A stretch of DNA of 64,000 bases from Varroa destructor (GCF_002443255.2 NW_019211460.1:30717956-30781955); one strand, 5' to 3'; numbered from the stretch's first letter, positions 38,923-50,873 are shown. Notes: a model not told the origin generated them from the sequence alone. Numbers and translations: made by a program.

Positions 38923-40517
38923 ATGGTTTTACTATATATTCTACGCAAGGTCCGTCGAAAAGAGCACGAATTGCGAACTCTGGTTTTAGGACTCGATAAT
39001 GCAGGTAAAATGAACAACTATTACAAATTCGTTAGAACTCTAAATTTAGAACGTGTATTGCAGATAGCTTAATTTAAAATAATTTACTCTGTATTATATG
39101 AATGCTGCATTCAGGTATTACTTGATCTACTGTGATTACTGTGGAATCCTACAAAACGTGTCGACCAAGTGTATTGATAATTATCGCCTAAAGCTGATTT
39201 CTGTTGACAAATCGTATCAGTCGTCTACTTGTTGCTCCTGCTTCTAGGTAAAACCACTTTGTCGAAACGACTGCTTGGAGAGCCGCTTGACGTAATTGCG
39301 GCAACGTTAGGCTTTAACATCACGACACTGGAGTATCGTGATTACAAGGTAGCTTACGTCTCATATGAAGAAGTGAATTAGCACTGTAAGATTCTGAATG
39401 GTGACTGATTTTACTTTATTGAAAAATGAATTTGTACGGCATTAAAGAAAAACAATTCTATGTCTTTCTCCACTTATATTCTGTTAATCAGTACTTGCGC
39501 TAAATGCCTTACTTTTCACCTATCGTATGTAGCTTTTAGGAGGTTTGCAATACTGTAATCTGTCACAGTATTCTTTATTAGTCAGTTTAATACAGTAGCA
39601 ATAATAGAGTTAATAATAATAATTCTGTAAGCCGGTTTTCGTGATTGTATCTTCCACACGGGCACATAAATTGTTGCATGTAAATATATCAACGTATCTA
39701 TTGCAGTAACTCCGTATGGGCCTACGTGGCTTCTCTGTCCAAGTCATGCTTGTAGTATAAATTCTATGGGCATCCAGTAAATATTTGTATCACCCCTGAC
39801 GAACCTTGCAGATTAATCTTTGGGATGTTGGCGGTCAAACTTCGTTACGCTGCTATTGGCGGAACTATTTTGAATCGACGGATTCGATTGTGTGGGTGGT
39901 GGATTCGGCTGATAGAAGAAGATTGGACGATTGCGCTACGGAATTGCACGGGCTGTTACAGGATGAACGACTGCTTGGCGCCACACTGCTTGTACTGGCT
40001 AATAAGCAGGTGAAGTGGTGAAGACCTTGTATGCGTCTCGTAGTTTAATATTCCTGTCGAGAATATTCGATGTAGGATGGTATATATGAAATATAATTTT
40101 CATATATGTTTTACACCTATATAAACATTTGTCTTTGTGAAAATTAAAGAACCGTAAGGAAGTAAATAATGGGAATGTTGGGTTTCAGTGCATTCGTCAT
40201 TATCAGATGGTATGAACAGTGGCCAATAAAAGTGCTCTAAATACGGTTCAAAAGCTGCTAAAGCCCTGTCAGCCTTCAGACCTACATGTTTTTGTATCAA
40301 CGAAGACAACTGTTTGTTTTTTTTTGTTATCTTATTGCAGGACCTACCTGGAGCCCTGAACTGCATGGATATAGCGGAACATCTACGGCTCGAGTCTATA
40401 ACCTCGCATCATTGGCGTGTTTTTCCATGTTCAGCGTTTACGTCAGAGGATTCGCTTCTTCAGGCTATTGATTGGATGCTAGATGACGTTGCGTCGCGGG
40501 TACTGTCACTTAATTAG
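38923..40517 (+). CDS. Arl2: ADP-ribosylation factor-like GTPase ARL2 (four exons, complete)
   Basis: A small GTPase that works with tubulin cofactor D in tubulin assembly and with BART and PDE6D in cargo release. Exons are 38923-39004, 39248-39348, 39812-40009 and 40341-40517, with GT...AG introns of 243, 463 and 331 bases and phases 1, 0 and 0. The product is 185 aa, against 184 in human ARL2. The GTPase motifs are all present: GLDNAGKTT (P-loop, split by intron 1), TLGFNI (switch I), WDVGGQ (switch II), NKQD and [21 protein letters not shown] and the C-terminal WMLDDVASR are ARL2-like rather than ARL3-like. Residue 2 is Val, where most ARF-family members have Gly, so N-myristoylation is excluded. 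A poly(A) signal AATAAA lies at 40794. Confidence 0.95.
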
Positions 40518-40793
40518 GAGAGACAATTTTTTGGCCTATTTCTATGTTGAGGCGGACACAGAATCATGCCTAAATTCTTTTTCTGAGGCCGGACAAGAAG
40601 GAAGACCTATTCAGTTGTAATTCATTTAAACAGCAAAATTAACCTTCCAAGATAACACAAAGCAATAGTTGGATTAGAACGACCTCTTAAAGTATGTAAC
40701 ATGAATCGTTAGCTGGCCGTCAAGTGACGTGAGTGAAAAGCAATATCAATTTCGAGCTTAATTTGTCTTAAACGTTGGATAGGAATAAAGGTC

Positions 40794-40799
40794 GGTGGT
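40794..40799 (+). terminator. Polyadenylation signal for ARL2
   Basis: The canonical AATAAA lies 277 bases after the ARL2 stop codon on the same strand, a normal 3' UTR length. Confidence 0.5.
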
Positions 40800-41685
40800 T
40801 CCTAAGGTACTACTGTACAGCTTGTGATATAGCTCGTAGCACATTTTTTAAAATATGTAGAACTTCAAAACTATGGCGCTTACCGTTGTCTGATCAATTA
40901 ACAGTAAGAGGCAGTCTCTAATGTGATAGAGTAAATTAACGACTGAAAGAAAATGTAGCATGTCTGTACAGAGAGTAAATCTAAGCCAACATTGTTTAGC
41001 ATATATGAAGGGCCGGTTCGTACCGAGTCAGTCATTTCCGTTGATACGGGGATCTAGCTTATTGAATCACTGTAATGTAGTCGACATTACCGACCAATAT
41101 ACCCGGACCCTCGTGACGATCTCGGTAATATAATGATCCCATTTGTATACATTTGCCTCGAAGACTACCCGATAGGAGTCTCCTGTGTAGGAAAAACACT
41201 TCTTGTGGATTCGAAACCTCTTGAGCATTACCATGGAGTCAGATGAACTTACGTTCCTGTACATAAATCTCCTACAATAGGACTCAATATATTCATTTTA
41301 ATAAAGAAATTTTATTATGATTATGCATGCTATCTTCTAAGACTTCCTTTAGTTATGTTTGAAATAGAAATGACTAGAATGCGGAACGTAGTACACGCTG
41401 ATAAAAATTATCGAACATTTAATTAAATGCAGTGAACTGCCTTACGCCTCGCGGGACAGATACCGGTACGGCTTTTAGGGCCCTAATTGAGATTCCTGTC
41501 CGCAGTCTAATTAATTTAATTAGTTATGGCACACCTATCTCTTGCGCTGTTTTTCTTTCCAACAAGACTGAGCGCTACGTAATATTATTGATGGGACCCG
41601 TATTAAGCCAAAAACACGTGACAATAAATTTTATTTTTAGAAAGCAGTTTCGGTAAGCGCGGGAAGCACTCTTATGTTAAATGCA

Positions 41686-41771
41686 TTATAGACAGTTCTC
41701 GGAAATTGTAATATTCGTATCTTCCATTTTTAATACGTCACATTTCCCGTTTGGCATCGTGTAATTAGCAT
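41686..41771 (-). other. Possible terminal exon of a secreted protein
   Basis: After an acceptor-like ATCAATGCAG the minus strand reads ANYTMPNGKCDVLKMEDTNI and ends ISENCL before a TAA stop. There are two potential N-glycosylation sites and two cysteines, a composition unlike the surrounding chance frames. No upstream partner was joined with certainty; the exon-like block at 43999-44148 is a candidate. Confidence 0.2.
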
Positions 41772-42235
41772 CTGCATTGATAAGTACGTTCTCAAAAACA
41801 ACCAAAGTAACTAAACGAAGCTTGATTAAATCAAAATCTCTTCGAACCAGAATATTTACCAAACTGTTGCTGTAATTCAGATAAAAGTCTATCTTTTTAA
41901 ATGGATCGTAAGGAATCATGGATTAATCTTTTCCGCCACAGATACGTAAAAGCTAAATGTGCAAAAATGTAGATGCACAAAACTATGTACTTGTCAGATT
42001 TTACGGTACAACTAGCCTCTTCACCATTATTCAACCAGAGATTGACAAACTGCATTATTATTTCGAAGGTAATATGGCGCAATAGTTTTATGAATATTGT
42101 TCCGTTAGGGGTAATAAAAGTATATTTGATAACAAAAACTAAATCTCTTTTCTGCATGAATTGCCTAGAACTCTGGTGAGCATTATATCCATTATTTTTA
42201 ATCCTATAGGCAATAGAAATAAATATATATCAGGG

Positions 42236-42280
42236 TAAAATTTGATAATTAAAAATATACTTTTTAATTATCAAATTTTA
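42236..42280. repeat. Perfect 20-bp inverted repeat with 5-base loop
   Basis: Arm 42236-42255 is the exact reverse complement of arm 42261-42280 around the loop TATAC. The arms are AT-rich (18 of 20 A or T), so some chance contribution is possible, but 20 consecutive pairs remain notable. The following 30 bases repeat similar AT words. Confidence 0.93.
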
Positions 42281-43998
42281 TTTAATTATTAATTAAAAAT
42301 ATAAAAGTATACTAAGTATTATTAAGTTCTCAATATTCGTAAGAGCCTTATGATTTATTCTGGAGCTTTATAACAAAAGATCTTCGTAGCTCTATTGCTT
42401 AGATTCTTCATATGGGAAAGAAATGAAGAAAATATTCAACTAGCGGAGCCTATTTAATTATACGCCATCGGTAATAACAATAATAGTAATTGTGTCTCTA
42501 ATTCCAAACTAGATACTTCCGTTCGAAGACAGCTCGATTGAAAATTGTCGAAATTAATTTAATCTTCTGCCGTTTTCAGATAAATAAGATGATTATTGCA
42601 CTAAAGATGAAGCGTTCAATTCTAAACTTCTTTAATCAATTTTAACCTTAATTTAATGGCTATGAATCGATTTATCGCAGTTCAAAGACTGACTCTCTAG
42701 TCGCCTAGAAATTGGCTATAGGTTCATCTTAAGACATACGCAACGTTTTCGATAACGATGTAAAGGGATTAAAAATTGAATACCTGTATTAATAATGAAA
42801 TACAGGTACAGTTTTCTATTTTGATACGTAGATGATGTTCACTAAAAATGCCAAATAGTGTTTCAAGTTCACCTGTAATTTGCTAACCTAGGCTCAATAT
42901 ACAAGTCACGCAGAAACATCCGGTTAAACACCAGTTTTTTTAACACGCTGCCCATCTACGCTTGGGACAGCAACCCTTAAGAGTTCGTTTTAATGCGAAA
43001 TGCTAGTATGACCATTCAGGTCAATGCGTTTGTGCGATCGAACTGTTTCTAGTAAGGTCAGCTTCTTCTCAGACATGCACTTTTTACTGAGCAACCCGAA
43101 CTACTGTTTTCCTGTTCATTAGTGTGTTATCCTATTTTACTATTTGCGCGGATTCAGTTTTAGCCAGTATTAAAATGATAGCTATTTGGTACGCTATTTA
43201 CTGGGCGCCAGGAAACCGCGCTTATCTTGCTCGTGACCGACAAAACACTATGTTTATCAGAAAGTAAAAAACTCGCGATTTTAGGAATGTTCACACCCTC
43301 AAGTAACCTTACGACAGTTTATCTCAGTTTCATAGTTTATGGGAGAGTTCCTACTTTAGTTGATTTCATTCGTTGACATGAGCTACCTAGACGAAACGCA
43401 ACTGCTATCATATATTCATATTATCCGAAGAATTATAATAAACATATGGAGTATCTTTTGCTTAAATTTTTGTTTGTTCACACGTTAGGCACATAGTTCT
43501 TCACTTTAGGCTTTCATATGGAAGTACGTCTAAGAAAATTTTACTTAGATGAAATTCAAAATCGCTTATGATGTAACAGAAGTTGTTTTAGTTTACCTTT
43601 TTCTCATCATCTTAGACGTAGTTAGTCATTAGTGTCGGAGTTTATCACGCTAGTCTTAATTGTATTACATAATTATGCTAACATTAACTAAAGCGATCAA
43701 CGCCGAAAAATAGAAATTTTTAGATTCATAGATGGTGAAGCTTATCAAAAACAAACTATAGTATACATCCGATTTGAACATATTAACAATATTTGACATA
43801 TAACAACAACTGAATATTCAAACATTAACTGGATGTAATATTACAGGGTGATTGTTATGCTTCGCTAACCTAACGTTTCACGACTAAACGAAAATGGATG
43901 AATTAAAAATAGTCTTCTTTTCATTTAGTAAGAAATGTTAAAGCTTAAGTTAATTTACTTATCAAGCATATAATTAAGTGTAAAGCAAAACATCTTAC

Positions 43999-44148
43999 CC
44001 CCAAATAATTTTTGCATATTTCTTTTTGTTGTTTCTCAGGCCTGACGCTGAAGGTATCTACCTCTATTTTGTAATTGAGCACGTCGGCCCTGGTGAGACG
44101 AGCCATAGTATATGTGTACGATATCGTTTCACCTGTTGACACTCCCAT
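43999..44148 (-). other. Exon-like block, protein unknown
   Basis: An open minus-strand block starting at an ATG (44148), with an in-frame stop immediately before it, and ending at a strong donor (GGG followed by GTAAGA). An acceptor-like CAACAG also lies inside it. The sequence includes SYTYTMARLTRADVLNYKIE and VDTFSVRPEKQQKE, a composition typical of a real beta-rich protein. The AD-x-x-x-Y spacing recalls an immunoglobulin fold, but without the usual cysteine, so I do not assign a family. The next exon was not found. Confidence 0.3.
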
Positions 44149-44159
44149 TCAAAATCGTC

Positions 44160-45500
44160 TAAGTAAAGGCTACCTGTTTTACTGGTCAATGACGAGCTTT
44201 TTCTTGTATCGTATCTTTATATTGTAAAAAGATACTTTAAATTGGTTAACCGTAGCATGCATTTATACAGTTACTTCTTTGAGTCTTCAACAAGCATGCG
44301 CTTGTTCCGAATCGGCAGACTGGTTTGGAGCACGCCATCGCAAAATTAAAATAAAGTGTGGGTGCTCTACAAGTGGTAGTGCTTGATCCACTGTTAACGA
44401 CGTTTTTTTGCTTCGTAAAGTTCATCCTGGCCTAGAAGTTAGAGAGCTTAGCGCGTCAGTGTGACATAGTTCTGTTGATTTCACCCAGACTACGAGACTA
44501 TGCATTTTAGATAATATTAAAATTTGCAGAGGTTCCTGCCGAATAGACGCATGTACAGTTGGTCTCATTAGCGTAAATTTCAACACGAAATTACGCGCAT
44601 GCGCGGAGACAATCATTGTAGTAACGCAGGATTTAATGAGCGAAGATAAAATTCTACGTTTCGCAATGCATCATTTCATTCGGCAGCTTACTACTTACTA
44701 AAACAAAGTATCCGTTATATAGTTCGTAGAGTGTGTACCAGATCGGTTGACTAAACCTTAATTGCGTAAGCCTATTGAGAGAAACTAAGTAAAAACCATA
44801 TTATTTAGTGGTACAAAATTTTTAACTAAACTTGCGTAATGGCACAGATCTTTAGGTGCTTTATAGTCGAAGCAATTTCCGCTAATCAATACCAAACGAC
44901 CTCATCCACATCCATACTTTAGACGACCTAGCAAACTGCGTGGCTTTAACACTTTTACATATTAAACCATTGAGCTACATCAAAGTCGATACGAACTTGT
45001 GAAAGCTGCATGTTTATGCATACTGCAAATCATAGGCGTCATTTTAATACCTTTCGAACATGTCAGTTGTAATTGCAATGGCCTAACTAGGTTTTCCAAA
45101 GAACTTGAAATATGAAAGAAAGCAAGAAATTAAATAAAGCTACTTTATTTTCTTTAAATTGTCAAAAATCACACGGATTTCACTCGGATGGAAATATAGA
45201 TTTGGTTAAGACAATAAAAACGCCGAAGAGAGTATCCGTCATATTAAGCCCTCCTGAGTAACCCGATCAGTCTAGTACATGTACATTCAATACATTTCGG
45301 CACATCGGCGAGTTTTACGCCGATGTGCTCGAAATCTGCCACGTCGCAGTAAATACTTGCATGGAGCTCCTCCGAGCGACCTCTTGTGAGCGAGATTCAG
45401 CTGAGCTCAATAATTTGTTGTCATAAGTTGCTGAGCGTCCCATTGACGTAAAAAATTTTTAATAATAATATTTGGCGTATTTTCACTGTTTAACAATGAC
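44160..45500. other. Intergenic, contains one hairpin
   Basis: No supported gene. It holds the hairpin at 45294-45335 and a possible minus-strand poly(A) signal (AATAAA within AAAATAAAGTAGC) near 45145 for the gene ending at 45508. Confidence 0.4.
45294..45335. repeat. Hairpin, 10-bp inner and 6-bp outer stem
   Basis: CACATCGGCG (45301-45310) pairs exactly with CGCCGATGTG (45318-45327) around AGTTTTA. Beyond a small internal loop (G against CT), ATTTCG (45294-45299) pairs with CGAAAT (45330-45335). That makes 16 pairs in 42 bases. It is a GC-rich stem in AT-rich DNA, downstream of the candidate membrane-protein gene on the minus strand, where it could shape the 3' end of the transcript (inference). 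Confidence 0.8.
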
Positions 45501-45507
45501 AGGCTCT

Positions 45508-46778
45508 TTATACTGCAGGATCGTGTCCATCAGTAATCCGCTCCGAAATGACACGTGTTACATCTGGTCCTCCTGCAGGGTATACGGCATCGTTTGAATG
45601 CGTCTTTGACAGTCGCTCTCTAAAAATTGTCTGCTTCATATTTTTGTCGTGAAATACGGCACCATACGGTGGCAGACTTTTATGAAACGCGTCCTTGCAT
45701 TTTGGTCCAGACTGCCATTTCTGTTCGAATACGATGTTGTCTTGATCGTCTGGGCCACCTATAACGTACATATAGTCTCACTAGTTTCGTCGAGCTGATT
45801 ATCGGTCTATAGACCGACTAAGAGTGCTCGCCTATTAGAAAAACTGATTCCAACACAGCAACTGAAAATGATTATGAAATTTTTCATTTGTCATCGCTCT
45901 TGCGTGCGTTTCATCTGTGGATATCGTAACAATTCGATATAAACTCTTATCTGACAAGCAGCATTATGTCTTTCACGTACAATTAATAGTACATATCTGT
46001 ATAATCAATGTAATAATATGTTTCTTATGACAACGAAAAGTGGGATAAGGAACGCTAATTCATAAATCCATCTTCTACTTAAGGCAACAGCTACAAAGAA
46101 GAAGCAAACTATCTCATGGGCACGATATATTTCTGCTAGTGTCGACAGCGATAGCTCACCAGGGTTGACGACTTGAACGGCTTGGTTAGTATTCACTATC
46201 GGTGTTGCTTGTGAAGGCTTCCGTGGGTAAGCATCACGTTCGGTGTTTAGATGCGTGTATGGCATACGGTTGGCTTTCCATCGTACGAACATGAGCGCAG
46301 TCCAATAGCCCATAGCTAAAGTTACTATACTGAACAGTACGAGTAGAGGCCAAAGATCGCGTTGAAGAGTTGCCTGGACCGACGGCACAGGTCCACAGAA
46401 GAAATTGCTACAATAACTTCGAAACAGCATAAAATCGATTCCAAAACTCAAAGGTTTACAATATAGTAGTGGCTAAATCTCTGCTATTCACTCTGTAGGT
46501 TTTCAACCGTATCCGACGGCCTTCTTACGTACTAGATGGTGACGTCTGTTCTGTCTGCCCTAACTCCAGAAACCGTCTGCCTGCTAGTTCGCCGCCAAGG
46601 GTAAAAATCTGTGTATTTACATTGGGTTTCACGAAAATTAGAGTAACGTATTGTCTTAGAAACTTACCCTTGTTAACCAGCTCTCTACTGAACCACCTTT
46701 CGCCTGTACTAGATAAACTGTACCATTTGGGTCGAGTAATCCCATTCGATGATTCATCGTTTTCGATAACTTTTTACA
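45508..46778 (-). CDS. Candidate single-pass membrane protein, 3' exons (family unknown)
   Basis: Four minus-strand blocks join with consistent phase: 46778-46668 (37 codons, donor GTAAGT), 46608-46529 (donor GTAAGA), 46407-46160 (donor GTGAGC) and 45758-45508 (stop TAA). In order they encode an extracellular-looking part (GLLDPNGTVYLVQAKGGSVE, then LGGELAGRRFLELGQ and FFCGPVPSVQ). A membrane span (LWPLLVLFSIVTLAMGYWTA) followed by RWK comes next, then a Pro-, Asn-, Asp- and Lys-rich tail ending HDPAV. Positive residues after the span suggest that the tail is cytoplasmic. Introns would be 59, 121 and 401 bases. Three further blocks upstream also keep phase: 47007-46874, 47597-47514 and one ending at 47768. 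These are weaker. No homologue is recognised, and the model rests on splice signals and composition only. Confidence 0.42.
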
Positions 46779-46873
46779 CTGTTAGCATTCAGAACAGACG
46801 GAGGCAAATGAAAACTTGCACGCTATATTTTGTCGGAACGTTTTTCCTTCTTAATTATAAGTTCGTTGTTTAC

Positions 46874-47850
46874 ATGGATCACCAGCCAAATTAGTTCGTG
46901 GGCCAAATATACACTAGAAAATGTTTGTTTCCGACATAAGGGGAAGTAGACGTCCTTCCTTAATAAGTGAAATGTTTTATACTCCTCTGAGACACCGGAA
47001 CCGCAAGCTGCGTGGCATTTTAGGGCCAAGGTCAATCAAGGTACAAATGTTTTCCAGTATTAGCTCTTCATGTCATGGGGATAGAACCAAGAAGTTCTGA
47101 CTTATAACGGCTAGCTGGTGTAAGATACTAAGAGAGTAGGAGTTTTTACAAGGACCATGGAAAGCTGCGCTCTTAAGATTAGAGCGCACATGCGGACTTC
47201 TAAAGATATACGATGCAAATTGGCTAAACAATATTTGACCACCAATGGCAATTATTGATTCATTTATATCGGACGAACCTTTAGATCAAAAGTAACCATG
47301 TATTGAAACATAATGTAATTGGTGTTACTTAGCTCTGTTTACCGCAGCAGAGTCTAGAGTTTCAATCAATCATTAACCAATAAATAAATCTATACCCTTT
47401 TCGGTGGATCTATCGGCTGAACCTGGATTTAGACCATAAGGGTAAAAAACCTCTTCAGGGGCCTGAAATGTGGTGTCCAGTTGATGTCTAGATAATGTTA
47501 GCGCAGTCACGACCCTTGGGGTCGGCTGCGGGTGACGCGGGTTTGATCAGTTTACTTGTCTCATACTGGTAGCCGGAGGGTGACGCACTTAACGTTTCTA
47601 AAATGACCCCGAAAAATCACATGAAAGAGTTGATTACAGTGAGGCAGTGCGATCACTCGGGAAACCAAAACCAGGCTTTAATGAAAACAATAGGTGTAAT
47701 TTCCTAGTTTGATCTTCTATGTAACTCCGCTTGCGTAGCCTATAGTGAAATTTCAAAAAGAGCTCACTCTTAGGAAACTGACGATTGAAGGGATGCATCA
47801 AGGTATTACATCCGTTCTGCATCGCCTCGACCTTTTCGAGCTTTACCAAG
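46874..47850 (-). other. Possible upstream exons of the membrane-protein gene
   Basis: Three open minus-strand blocks end at donors and join in phase to the series ending at 45508. The first is a block ending at 47768 (VEAMQNGCNTLMHPFNRQFP, donor GTGAGC). The second is 47597-47514 (SGYQYETSKLIKPASPAADP, donor GTCGTG). The third is 47007-46874 (CGSGVSEEYKTF then a Lys/Arg and hydrophobic stretch, donor GTAAAC). Some donors are weak, and with many alternatives available the joins could be accidental. No start codon or signal peptide was settled. Confidence 0.2.
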
Positions 47851-50050
47851 CTTACAGCATACGTAGATTGTTATGCCGGAACTACAGCGTTACTAAAACC
47901 GGCCTTAAGCCTTACTGCATTAACGAATCTAAGGACAGGGTAAATCGTCGTTGATTAAAAGCGTACTAAAAGAGTACTAATTATTTGTGACTGTATGTAA
48001 TTACAATAGGAGACAAGAACAGCTAATTTACTGGGACACTGTGCACAAACAATATGTGAACACTTTTGATTCGTTTGTGTGCCGACACACATATTTGTTA
48101 TTAAATGATATTACAAAATAAGAGATGATATCTGATTGATGAAATACATAACAAATTCGTATATGGCCAACAGTCGCTGGAAATGTATGAAGAAATATTT
48201 ACTCTAACTGAAATTCATTGATTGTTCGATCTATCAACCTGTTAGTATTGCATGTAATTCACAGATGGCCTTTGACGACCCCTGCGCACCGTAAACGAGG
48301 ACGAAACCCCGATTGCACCCGGATCGCGTTCGATAAAAATGTATGTACTGCGATAGGCTTCAGCTCATTTGGATATTTAGGGTTATATACAACAAACTGG
48401 AAGGCTCATTACCAACTGCTTGTTGGTAGTCATTGCCGTGTTTGGGAAGGTCAGCAGGTAACAGCACTGCGAAGGATTATGATCACAATACGTGGACCGG
48501 AGCTGATAGTCTTCGAACGGCGCAATCTAAATAGGCCCTGAATAGAATTAATATGTGCACCCACATATGTACTACACATAAATAAAGCGTGGCAGGATGC
48601 TCATAAATAGTACCCCACCCTGTCTAGGACGTTGGTGAATTACACTGTTAGATATTGCTAGGTAATAGGTCAACGTTGAACCATGATGTTGCAGAAATAA
48701 ATTTTTTCGGTAACTGCCAAAGTAGTTAGTAATTATTTATACGACGAGTATGCAATCGTTTTTTAGTTTCCCACATCTTTATTGTCGAGCTGGTTTTGTT
48801 AAAAATAAAGGAACAGCGTACTTAACCGTCTGACTCTTCGTACCGAGCGTTCCTAGTTATGTGAGAGGTGATTAAAAGTTGATGGTAGCAAAAAAACTAC
48901 GTCAGAAGATGTGTAAGTTCTGCTAGAATCCTATCGATCACTGAAGATATTTACGAAACTTTGACGCCTTTCAATCAAGTCTAGACAAAATGTGCGCTGT
49001 TTCCTTTCTGTTACCTAGAATAATTGTCATAATCCAAATATCTACTTCCAATGCGAAGAATGAAATAGACTGCACCGACTGTTACATTTGAAGCTACGGA
49101 ACGAATTCCGATTTGTCTCCCCCAGGCCTGCGCAGCTTTTAAAACACCCGGTATAAAAACGTGATTGGAATTACTTCCGTTAAAACCTCCTCAGAGTAGT
49201 CGCAGAAATCCTCATCTTTTCCTAGTTTGTTGTGCTATTTCCTTTTCAACTGAAGGTGCTTGAAAACAAAAAACTATAGATCCCCAACGCAGTACTAAAT
49301 ATATAAATAGAGTGTGAAGGCTATGACTTGGATGGCTAAGTCTCTGGCTGGAACAAAGAGACCAGGAGCTGCTAGCAAGCAGCAGCTCCTGGTCTCTTTC
49401 TACACAAGCTATGTAAACAAAGAAAGTATGTATATATGCATCTTGAGAAAGACCGTTGTTCTAGCTAGGTGACTTTCGAATCGCGTATGTCAGCGTTCAC
49501 GACGTTTGAAAGCTGAAAGGTGGCAGCAGTAGACGTGCTGAGATCGTTGGAAGGCCTTCATTCAAAGTCAACATAGAGTACTTTGATGATGCGTAAATTT
49601 TCTGCAGACGACCACCGTTTCCTTACGACAAAGGCACAAGTGTTAAATATACACAGTAAAAAAATTCTGCGGTTTCTGGTCAATATGCGCTATGAAACAA
49701 ATTCTGTCGTTTCCGCATCGGGTAAAACCGATGAAACTCTTACAAGAAATCTTCAGGAGACCAAATATCCACCGACTGGCAATTCTAAGCAACCAGTCAA
49801 AACAAGCTGGCTGATGTTTGAGTGCCGCAGTTATATACACGAGCTCATACTAGATGGAATGTTTGTGTGTGAATGTGGGATCATCTTTGAATGAACCATA
49901 ATTTAGTCAATAATATGGGTTTGACATTGATCATTTTTTTTTTATTGGCAACTATTTCACTATAATATAGAGAAGTAATATACACACCATTCATAGCCAT
50001 TCGATTGTTTGCCAGTCAATCTATAACTGATTGAAGTAGTTCCACCTACA
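47851..50050. other. Intergenic, contains one perfect hairpin
   Basis: Apart from the hairpin at 49355-49399 and an open frame at 49583-49894 with no recognised motif, I see nothing that can be supported. Confidence 0.4.
49355..49399. repeat. Perfect 19-bp hairpin with 7-base loop
   Basis: Arm 49355-49373 (AAAGAGACCAGGAGCTGCT) is the exact reverse complement of arm 49381-49399, with loop AGCAAGC. The stem is about half G and C and not low-complexity, so chance is very unlikely. The next bases on each side (49354 and 49400) do not pair. A similar word, GTCTCTGGCTGG, precedes it by a few bases. No gene is adjacent. Confidence 0.95.
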
Positions 50051-50058
50051 TTTATTAG

Positions 50059-50177
50059 ATGCGTGACGATACCGTGCCTCTTTAAGGGCTCAGTATGTTC
50101 ATATCAAGTACCTGCCGCAAAAATAGACTTCACTGTTGTTTTGGTGTGTTATCGTAATCCAGATTGCTGGGTTCAAG
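50059..50177 (+). other. Possible exon, cysteine-rich
   Basis: Between an acceptor-like TTTATTAG and the donor GTAAAA the frame reads CVTIPCLFKGSVCSYQVPA and ends in a CYRNPDCW motif, with five cysteines in about 40 codons. This would suit an extracellular domain. No partner exon with matching phase was found. Confidence 0.18.
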
Positions 50178-50873
50178 GTAAAACATCTTTTGATAGCAAT
50201 CTGAACCGTGCTAGACACCGCGTAACGAATCACTTTATATATTTGTAGGCGAAAGCAGTCTCAAACTGACTGGTGTAAGTCGCTTTTATAGAAACGTTCA
50301 TTTGTTAAGGCTGACCGCACGAAACCTTCGTGCTTCGTAATACCCAAGGGCCTAAAATGCATTTTACCTTTGTGTTCGTCGATGCACATATCTACAACAC
50401 AGGATAACCCTTTAGAAAAGGCGACCAACTTTGCCATTGCTAAAGGGAAAGAGAAGTGTCCTCGAAAACGGGTGGGTTTCAATCATCCTGTGCTATTAGA
50501 CGGTCCAAATGGTCTTACATGATATGTGGATTAGACATCTTATAAGTTGGAAACTGGACGTTAGCAGAGAACACGATGAGATTCGTTTTTTTAGCTTAAG
50601 TTGTTTTTAAAGCTACTTTGATTTTCACATTGGTATCTATACATCGCATAGTAATCCCGCAACAACTTTGACCTAATTCAATGTGTTGTCGCTACCACGT
50701 CAATTATAGTATCGGCCCTCGTTTACATTACTTAATGTTAGTGAGACCTTAAATTAAAAAAAAAAAAGCCCCTCTCTTGAAAAGACTCTCCGATTGAGTG
50801 ACCCTAATCCAAAGCAGATGCGCAACTCAGTTGAACTAAACGTACTCTACGTTATCGTGTTTCTGCTTTGCAG

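Noticed and set aside
43525..43620. 11-bp inverted repeat TACGTCTAAGA / TCTTAGACGTA
   Set aside because: The arms are short and 74 bases apart, which is expected by chance in a window of this size.
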